From assembly GCA_016215025.1 (NCBI GenBank), contig JACRMI010000122.1, positions 1 through 35,140 on the forward strand: a stretch of 35,140 nt of DNA, given 5' to 3'. The position numbers and the translations under genes are program-made. The first letter of the stretch is position 1. Each line of letters starts with the position of its first letter. Positions 30,257 through 35,140 of this stretch are shown here, one piece after another. The notes beneath the pieces were generated by a model, which was given only the letters and a program-made list of their open reading frames with translations, ran no database searches and had not been told where the DNA came from. The DNA is from Chloroflexota bacterium (GTDB lineage: Bacteria; Chloroflexota; Anaerolineae; UBA4142).

Positions 30257-31494
30257 GGTTTATTGCTCGCGGTCGTTTTAGAGTTGACCCACCGATTACG
30301 CAACCAGGTCGCTACCGGCTTTTCGGAATAATCGAGTCGAAACACGCCGAAATGATTCTCGGGTGAATCGGTTTGAATCGGTGGATTGCCCGCCAGCCCG
30401 ATCGGAAAATCATTCAAGCACCAGAATACCGACCCGCAGAGTCCATTCGCGTCGAGTGTATTGAGGACGGTTTCGTAGTGATTGACCTGGTCTTGCTCGG
30501 TATTCGCTCCATTAGCGCCCGGACCACCGGTTGCCAAACCGAATTCCTGCAACATGATCGGCTTGCGCGTTTTCGTTTTGTACATTTGCACGAGGTCAGC
30601 CAGATTGCTGGCTTTGTCGTAAAAGTGGAAACAATAATAGTCGAGATAGTTGTCCAGGTCAGGGAAATATTTTCCGCGTGCGCGATCGATCCAGCCGATG
30701 GTTTGCAGTTGCTTCGGGTCCAACGCTCGCGTCAGCAATGACAAGCGTTGGAAGAATGGAATGACAACATTTGCACCCGCCGCCACAATGGCACGGTCGG
30801 GTTCATTTTGCAAATCCCAACACAAGAGGCGCGGATCGTTGACGAATGGCGGCACGATAAGCTTTAAATACTCTTCGGCGATCCAGCGATTCTGCGGCTG
30901 ATAGATCGCCCAGTCCAAACTATCGAACAGCGTGAGAATCACTTTGAGACCCAGCCGACCGCAGATATCGACACACTCACGCACATTCTTGATATACGCT
31001 TCGAGCGGCGCAAAGAAGGTCGGCGTCGGCTGCGGCGTCTTGAGGTCAATCGAAAAATTGTAATCGACAAAGATGCGAACGACATTCGCACCGAGCGATG
31101 CGCCCAATTTCAATTCGCGTTCCGTCGTCGCGGGTTCCCATTCGCCGATGTTGAACGTGCGCCAGGGATGCAAGCGCGGATAGTAATTGAATCCGCGAAT
31201 CGGAAACACGCTGCCGCGATAATAGAATTGATCGCCGCGAACGGTGACAAAATTGGGGGTGGGCGTACTGGTTGCAGTTGGCGTCAACGTCGCTGTGGGT
31301 ACGGGCGTAAGGGTCGCGGTCGATGTGGCGGTAGGTGTGTGCGTAATGGTCGGCGTCAGTGTCGATGTAAACGTCGGCGTTGCGGATGGAACTGTGGTTG
31401 CGGTAGGAATTGCTAGTGAGCGACCACAAGCGGATACGAGTGCGCCGCTGATGAAGGTCGCACTGAGTTGGAGAAATTCTCTTCTTGTAAGCAT
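30253..31494 (-). CDS. Lipoprotein glycoside hydrolase, GH5-like
   Basis: A 413-residue exported enzyme. The N-terminus TRREFLQLSATFISGALVSAC combines a twin-arginine-like motif with a lipobox (Cys23), so it is probably anchored outside the membrane as a lipoprotein. Residues about 31-80 are a Thr/Pro-rich linker. The catalytic barrel follows (FPIRGFNYYPRLHPW), with the acid/base in CWDLQNEPD and the probable nucleophile in MLQEFGLA, the clan GH-A arrangement of cellulases and mannanases. The polysaccharide is not predictable. No ribosome site is seen; the upstream 70 bp are repeat family D. It overlaps the phosphatase gene by four bases. Confidence 0.88.
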   Translation of the reverse strand: MLTRREFLQLSATFISGALVSACGRSLAIPTATTVPSATPTFTSTLTPTITHTPTATSTATLTPVPTATLTPTATSTPTPNFVTVRGDQFYYRGSVFPIRGFNYYPRLHPWRTFNIGEWEPATTERELKLGASLGANVVRIFVDYNFSIDLKTPQPTPTFFAPLEAYIKNVRECVDICGRLGLKVILTLFDSLDWAIYQPQNRWIAEEYLKLIVPPFVNDPRLLCWDLQNEPDRAIVAAGANVVIPFFQRLSLLTRALDPKQLQTIGWIDRARGKYFPDLDNYLDYYCFHFYDKASNLADLVQMYKTKTRKPIMLQEFGLATGGPGANGANTEQDQVNHYETVLNTLDANGLCGSVFWCLNDFPIGLAGNPPIQTDSPENHFGVFRLDYSEKPVATWLRNRWVNSKTTASNKP

Positions 31495-31564
31495 TAATCA
31501 GTGGGTAGTGGGTAGTAGACGGTGGACAGTCAACAACTGTTCACTGTCCACTGACCACTGTTCA
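31495..31564 (-). repeat. Short-period repeat, family D (copy 2)
   Basis: Plus-strand units AGTGGGT, AGTAGAC and GGTGGACAGT are followed by the inverted partners ACTGTTCACTGTCCACTG and GACCACTGTTCACT. It fills exactly the space between the PLD stop and the glycoside hydrolase ATG, and leaves no room for a normal ribosome site. Confidence 0.65.
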
Positions 31565-32683
31565 CTATTTCTTTGGTGGATTTTTGGCGGTCGCGTAGAC
31601 TCGCCCGAACTCGGCGGTGAATTGCGCCGCCAGTGCCGGATCGTCGACGATAAGGAGATTTTCGTCGTTATCCGTATTTGCGTTCACAGAAAAATTGAAA
31701 GAGCCTAGGATCACGGTCTTGTCGTCGATGACAAACACCTTGTGGTGCATCAAGTACGGATTGCCATCTTGCCAAACATCCAGCCCGGCTTTTTTCATTC
31801 CGGAATATTCGCTGAACTGGGTTTCGGATCCGGTATTCTCAAAGACGCCGCGCACCGTGACGCCCGCTCCCGCGCGAGCCAGAATCGCTTGACCGATTTT
31901 ATCCTCGGTGAACGAATACGCCATGAAATCGATTTTCTGCCCAGCGGCTTGGAGGCGCGGCACGATCTTATCGACGACTTTATCCTCCGGCGCAAAATAA
32001 TTCTCAATGGTGATGCCGTTGATCGTCAGTTTGGATGTCGTGCCGCCTGCTTTACGCTGCCCTGCGAATTTTTTATCGACGAACATTTTCTCGAAGGTCG
32101 CCGTATAGTTTTGCGCCAATTCTTTTGATTGAATCGACAAGCCGTTGTTGTTGTAACGATACGTATCGTTGGTTGTAAAATTCCACGAGCCGAGCCACAC
32201 CGCCGCCTTGTCGACCACCACAAACTTGTTGTGCATAATGCCGCTGGTATTTCCGCCAATGACGGTGATGCCCGCGGCTTGGAATTGTTTGAACGACGGG
32301 TTTTCCTTCGCATCGTTGAGAATATCAATGTCGGTAACAACCCTCACCGTCGCGCCGCGTTTTTTCGCATCGAGAATTGCTTGCGTGACGTTGGGCAGAT
32401 CGAGCTGATAGATCGCCATATCGACGCTGGTCTGGGCGGTGTTGATGAATGCCGTGAGGTTTTCGTCGAGTCCGCCGTGATGATCGGCTATTTTGTCGGG
32501 AAAGATCGGCGAGGTGAAATAGACTTGATACCACGAATTGCCTGGCGCGGAAGTAACGGGCGGCGGTGTGGCTCCGCTGGTTTGGGGAGGCAGAAGCAGA
32601 ATGACGCCAATGATTCCGATGATAAGACAGATGCCGATAATCACAACCGCACTGATTAAGAGCATCTTGGTGGAAAAGCTCAT
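31565..32683 (-). CDS. Membrane-anchored phospholipase D-like protein
   Basis: A 372-residue protein with one N-terminal transmembrane helix (about residues 7-32) and two HKD motifs: MHNKFVVVDKAAVWLGSWNF and MHHKVFVIDD...LGSFNF. Both copies have the His, Lys and Asp, so the paired active site of the PLD superfamily is complete. The enzyme domain probably faces outward. Members act on phospholipids or as nucleases; the arrangement is also like Nuc/EndA-type nucleases duplicated. The ATG at 32683 has GGAGG six bases upstream, inside the preceding gene, and overlaps its stop (ATGA). Confidence 0.9.
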   Translation of the reverse strand: MSFSTKMLLISAVVIIGICLIIGIIGVILLLPPQTSGATPPPVTSAPGNSWYQVYFTSPIFPDKIADHHGGLDENLTAFINTAQTSVDMAIYQLDLPNVTQAILDAKKRGATVRVVTDIDILNDAKENPSFKQFQAAGITVIGGNTSGIMHNKFVVVDKAAVWLGSWNFTTNDTYRYNNNGLSIQSKELAQNYTATFEKMFVDKKFAGQRKAGGTTSKLTINGITIENYFAPEDKVVDKIVPRLQAAGQKIDFMAYSFTEDKIGQAILARAGAGVTVRGVFENTGSETQFSEYSGMKKAGLDVWQDGNPYLMHHKVFVIDDKTVILGSFNFSVNANTDNDENLLIVDDPALAAQFTAEFGRVYATAKNPPKK

Positions 32684-33045
32684 GGATTCCTCCACAGCAG
32701 AGTGACCCACTCCGTCAGGAGTTTGAAGACCTTTTCGCGTGGCATCGCCTGTTGAAGTTTAACCTGTGGTTCAAGTGCTGCTATCGCTTGGTTCAAATTT
32801 AGCGCGCCTGGTTTTGCTGCGAGCGTATTCAGCGTGCCGACTGTTTGGCGCACGCGTGTCGATTCGCTCTGCGCGATCTGCTGCGCCTGCGCTTCGGTCT
32901 TGGCGGTGCGAACCTGGGACGTGATCCAGTTTTGCGCCCAGCCCAACACGATCTTGGCTTCGTCGTCGGTAAAATTCGAGCGCATCCGTTCGTCTTCGTA
33001 GAGACGTTCGGTCGTTTGCTGAATGATCTTGTCGAATAGCGCCAT
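32680..33045 (-). CDS. Small helical hypothetical protein, coupled to PLD
   Basis: A 121-residue, mainly helical, soluble protein; no family recognised. It starts MALFDKIIQQTTERLYEDER and contains a Gln/Ala-rich helix (TEAQAQQIAQSES), with a Trp-rich end (LTEWVTLLWRNP). GGAGG five bases before the ATG at 33045 supports this start over one at 33123. Its stop overlaps the PLD start by four bases, and the PLD ribosome site lies in its last codons, so the two are translationally linked and probably work together. It is the first gene of a probable six-gene unit running to 28252. Confidence 0.8.
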   Translation of the reverse strand: MALFDKIIQQTTERLYEDERMRSNFTDDEAKIVLGWAQNWITSQVRTAKTEAQAQQIAQSESTRVRQTVGTLNTLAAKPGALNLNQAIAALEPQVKLQQAMPREKVFKLLTEWVTLLWRNP

Positions 33046-33087
33046 GTTTTCCTCCGCGAAAAAATGATCTATTCGTTCCGTTGGCGC

Positions 33088-33116
33088 AGTATAACATGGC
33101 GAGGAACAGATTGCAA
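33088..33116 (-). promoter_or_regulatory. Promoter of the PLD-GH-Sir2-NUDIX unit
   Basis: On the minus strand TTGCAA (33116-33111), 17 bp, then TATACT (33093-33088) with an upstream TGT, an extended -10. Transcription should begin about 36 bases before the ATG at 33045. The next hairpin on this strand is at 28191-28224. Confidence 0.65.
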
Positions 33117-33123
33117 AACACAT

Positions 33124-33178
33124 AACTAAACCTGGAAGGTCGCGCCTCCGACGGAGGCGCGACCTTCCAGGTTTAGTT
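33124..33178. repeat. 55-bp near-perfect palindrome
   Basis: Two perfect 27-bp arms meet at a single central base (33151). The outer ends are AACTAAACCTGGAAGGTC and the complement; the centre is CCTCCGACGGAGG. It separates the 52-residue peptide gene from the next promoter. It can act as a terminator on the minus strand (TTTAGTTATGTGTTTT follows), or be a mobile palindromic unit. Confidence 0.75.
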
Positions 33179-33190
33179 CAGATGAGCCGT

Positions 33191-33349
33191 TCAGCTCGAT
33201 GTCACCGAGCAACCGGCGGTAGCTTTGCCGGGTGGGCTGGTGGAACAAGCCCCTGCTGTCGCTTCGAGACTGGCGCGATAGATAACCGCAGGCGGTTCAT
33301 ATTCTTTTTTCTCTTCGATCATTTCAAGTTCCGTTTGAGGGTCATTCAT
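33191..33349 (-). CDS. 52-residue RiPP-precursor-like peptide
   Basis: A short peptide with a good ribosome site (AAGGAG six bases before the ATG at 33349). The first half is charged (MNDPQTELEMIEEKKEYEPP) and includes YxxP, as in leaders bound by RRE domains. The second half lacks charge except for one Lys and is rich in Ala, Gly, Ser, Thr and Cys. It holds an internal duplication: ATAGACSTS at residues 30-38 and ATAGCSVTS at 43-51, linked by PPGK. The duplicated codons differ at many third positions. No maturation enzyme or transporter is in the window. There is no acidic residue for a lasso ring. Leader-plus-core architecture is inferred; a structural small protein remains possible. Confidence 0.6.
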   Translation of the reverse strand: MNDPQTELEMIEEKKEYEPPAVIYRASLEATAGACSTSPPGKATAGCSVTSS

Positions 33350-33372
33350 GGTTTGCTCCTTTGAGAATGTAA

Positions 33373-33391
33373 CGCAAATCTCCGATTTGCG
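33373..33391 (-). repeat. GGA-loop hairpin with TAC tail (copy 4)
   Basis: On the minus strand CGCAAATC, GGA, GATTTGCG is followed by TTACA. It lies 24 bp upstream of the 52-residue peptide gene, so it may form part of that gene's leader. Confidence 0.6.
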
Positions 33392-33459
33392 CGGCAAGCG
33401 CGGCAGCTACGATGCCGAGGAGACTTGCCCTGCACAATTGGGTTGATTGAATGGGTAGC

Positions 33460-34794
33460 TCAGCGATTGAACCAACTCCTCAGCCATGCGCCGAGATCGA
33501 ACGACGGCGCATTCGCTTTGAACGAGGCAAGTGTCACCGCGGTGGGTGAGCCGCTATCGCTCAGTGCCCAATCGGAAAAAGTGTCGACGCCCGCGAGCGA
33601 AACATAGTGATTGGTTGTGTTGACCATTCCACCTTGCAACACCCAGCGGCTGCCGTTGTAGCGCCACAAGGCATTGTTCACTTCGTTGAATGGCGCACCA
33701 GGGACTTCGCCCGCCAGATACGCCAACTGAATCGTCGCGCTCACGCTGCCGGTTGGCGTCAGTGTGTAATAGCGACCGATGGCGCGATCTAATCCGCTTG
33801 GAGCCGATTTGGTCAGCTTGAGATCCATTTGCGTGGGCGCTGTCGCAAAGTTGATCGTCGTGTATCGATTGTTGAATTGCAACGCTGAACCCGTCCCAGG
33901 ATTCGTGCGCCGCACCGTGCCGATCACATCGCCCGCGCCGGTGACACTTGCGCTTGAGCCGAGTGTTAGCACGTAACTCGCCGTGGTGTTCACATCGCCA
34001 TTGAGCGTCAATGCGCTGTTTTGCGTTACATTACCAGTGAGCAAGACTGTGTGCCCGGTGGAAATTGTCACTTGCTCAGTTCCATTCGGCACATGTCCGC
34101 ATGACCAAGTTCCACTTGAACTCCATGCCGTCGAACCCGTTGAGATACACGGTGGCACATCTGCCACAATCTGCATCTGTTGTGGCATATCTGTCGCTGG
34201 ATCACTCCAAGTAACGCCATTATTTTGTGAGCCACTAAAATTGGAAGGAAAACCTATGCCCGATGTAGAATTGGTATAGTCCCAGGTAACCATTCCTGAA
34301 AGCGTCATCGGACGAACAACCAAATAGTAGCTTGTGCTTGGGCTGAGTGCAATACTCAATCCAGTAAAGGAAACAATTGGGCTAGAGCTACCCGGTGTGA
34401 AATCACTGAGGGTACCCGCATTTGCGTTCGCCGCAACATCCGCGACTTTGGTTCCCGGTTTCCCGCCGCTGACCGTGTAGATTTGAACCGCATAGGTACC
34501 GCTCGTACCAGATGTTTTGGACAAACGCAATGCTACCGAGGTAATGACGTAATCGGATGATTGGGTGGTAAATGACTGTGCCGCCCAGTATGGATTACCA
34601 TCCGTAGAGACGGTCGCGACATAAGCCACATCCAAATACGCTTGGGACAGATTGTCGCTCAGAACCGCAGTATGCGGTGCGGCGTGCGCGACCGGAAAAG
34701 AAAAACCCAACACGACGGCAAAAACCAAGATCGCGGAAAAAGTAAGCCGATGTGCTAGGTGGTACAGGTGGTGGCGTGCTTGTTTGGTCTTCAT
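33460..34794 (-). CDS. Secreted choice-of-anchor-type surface protein
   Basis: A 444-residue exported protein. A signal peptide (about residues 1-39) ends in PVAHA before APHTAV. Residues about 45-215 resemble the choice-of-anchor R domain (AAQSFTTQSSDYVITSVALR, TSYYLVVRPM). Next comes a Trp/Cys element (SSGTWSCGHVPNGTEQVTI) that leads into short beta repeats (HTVLLTGNVTQNSALTLNG). The C-terminal part ends SDSGSPTAVTLASFKA, a linker-like phrase, then FDLGAWLRSWFNR. It is probably a cell-surface or extracellular protein; the ligand is unknown. The ATG at 34794 has GGAGG six bases upstream; an ATG at 34800 abuts that site. It is transcribed toward the 52-residue peptide gene. Confidence 0.8.
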   Translation of the reverse strand: MKTKQARHHLYHLAHRLTFSAILVFAVVLGFSFPVAHAAPHTAVLSDNLSQAYLDVAYVATVSTDGNPYWAAQSFTTQSSDYVITSVALRLSKTSGTSGTYAVQIYTVSGGKPGTKVADVAANANAGTLSDFTPGSSSPIVSFTGLSIALSPSTSYYLVVRPMTLSGMVTWDYTNSTSGIGFPSNFSGSQNNGVTWSDPATDMPQQMQIVADVPPCISTGSTAWSSSGTWSCGHVPNGTEQVTISTGHTVLLTGNVTQNSALTLNGDVNTTASYVLTLGSSASVTGAGDVIGTVRRTNPGTGSALQFNNRYTTINFATAPTQMDLKLTKSAPSGLDRAIGRYYTLTPTGSVSATIQLAYLAGEVPGAPFNEVNNALWRYNGSRWVLQGGMVNTTNHYVSLAGVDTFSDWALSDSGSPTAVTLASFKANAPSFDLGAWLRSWFNR

Positions 34795-34862
34795 TGTCAT
34801 CCTCCATGAATAAATTGATGCGGGGAACAGTAGTATGCACCTTTGGCATTAGAAAACAAAAC

Positions 34863-34888
34863 GGCGCGAGAGAGAATTCTCTCGCGCC
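34863..34888 (-). terminator. Terminator or attenuator hairpin
   Basis: An 11-bp stem (GGCGCGAGAGA with its complement) on a 4-nt loop is followed on the minus strand by GTTTTGTTTTC. It most simply ends the gene whose 3' end is at 35035. Because it lies 69 bp before the secreted-protein start it could also act as an attenuator if transcription reads through. Confidence 0.6.
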
Positions 34889-35034
34889 ATTCATAATGCG
34901 CTTGACTTGTCGCACAGGTTTCCAGTCTTGCCGCGATTGCCTCGTCGCAATCGACTGCGATGCTGACAGCTTACGCCAAAATGCTCAATCGGTCAATAGT
35001 AATCAGTAACCGCAAAATTCCACCTACAAGTTTT
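34889..35034. other. Spacer without recognised gene
   Basis: No coding sequence is supported. A weak inverted repeat (CGATTGC with GCAATCG) lies at about 34938-34960. A poor promoter-like pair (TTGACC, 17 bp, TAAGCT, minus strand) is at about 34970-35000 and is not claimed as a promoter. Confidence 0.4.
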
Positions 35035-35140
35035 TTAAGGTTTGCGGCGAACGGCTTCCGCCCATTGACGTTCCAATTCTTTGAGACACCGCCGTGGATG
35101 ATGCCGAAACCGATACAGGACTTGGAGTCGGCGCTGCGTT
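35035..35140 (-). CDS. 3' end of an unidentified gene (partial)
   Basis: The minus-strand frame open from the right edge reads QRRLQVLYRFRHHPRR and ends LERQWAEAVRRKP with a TAA at 35037-35035. Its basic, helical composition looks like the C-terminus of a real protein. The other two frames are less convincing. A terminator-like hairpin follows about 150 bp downstream. Too little is present for a family name. Confidence 0.4.
   Translation of the reverse strand, partial: TQRRLQVLYRFRHHPRRCLKELERQWAEAVRRKP

Noticed and set aside
30373..31429. Frames opposite and alongside the glycoside hydrolase, including Val/Gly-rich ones
   Set aside because: They arise from the Thr/Pro linker repeats read in other frames.
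33191..33349. Lasso peptide precursor
   Set aside because: The leader has a YxxP and a Thr near the presumed cut site, but the core has no Asp or Glu to close a ring and no lasso enzymes are near.
1..35140. tRNA, rRNA, riboswitch and integrase signatures
   Set aside because: Looked for on both strands by eye; nothing convincing was found.

Overview
The window looks like a chromosomal segment of a free-living bacterium, most probably a member of the Chloroflexota (Anaerolineae-like). This is inferred from the style of the genes: very large multi-GAF signalling proteins, an archaeal-type ATP-dependent DNA ligase, a lipoprotein with a long Thr/Pro linker, and spacers filled with short, degenerate, phrase-like repeats. 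No rRNA or tRNA gene, integrase, complete insertion sequence or CRISPR array was seen.

Layout. 1-1.4 kb: a hairpin, a 161-bp MITE-like element with terminal inverted repeats and an apparent 8-bp target duplication, a DUF2277 gene and a helix-hairpin-helix protein gene. 1.4-7.2 kb (minus strand): an atypical SDR gene behind a tetR regulator that has a consensus promoter and a candidate operator, a fumarylacetoacetate-hydrolase-family gene, an ATP-dependent DNA ligase and a membrane TPR protein. 7.3-10.4 kb (plus): a Maf-family pyrophosphatase with an apparently leaderless start, then a PcrA/UvrD helicase carrying a repeat-like in-frame insertion. 10.4-17.8 kb: two very large overlapping signalling genes, CHASE4-GAF-PAS-HD-GYP and membrane-PAS-GAF-GGDEF, which should break down and make cyclic di-GMP. 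17.8-19.35 kb: a small accessory patch with an 8-bp-period tandem repeat, a gene fragment, a possible polymorphic-toxin immunity protein and a frameshifted remnant. 19.4-23.0 kb (minus): an M20 peptidase, a CocE/NonD hydrolase and a small zincin-type metallopeptidase. 23.3-26.9 kb (plus): cydAB (cytochrome bd oxidase), a DUF1697 gene and a VOC-family gene. 27-35 kb (minus): an uncharacterised beta-rich protein; a probable six-gene unit (helical protein, PLD, glycoside hydrolase, histidine phosphatase, Sir2 deacylase, NUDIX); a 52-residue RiPP-precursor-like peptide; a secreted anchor-type protein; and the 3' end of one more gene.

The most striking structure is in the spacers. Several families of short degenerate repeats begin at, or encode, the stop codons of the upstream genes (GGDEF protein, ligase, TPR protein, Maf, PLD, phosphatase, Sir2). 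They also run into coding sequence, making the N-termini of Sir2 and NUDIX, the C-terminus of Maf and an internal loop of the helicase. Separately, short hairpins with unrelated but self-complementary arms share an invariant GGA loop and a TAC-containing tail; two of them lie inside the MITE. The other candidate for something new is the orphan peptide gene, whose Cys/Ser/Thr-rich end is an internal duplication behind a leader-like segment.

All family assignments are from motif recognition, without database searches.
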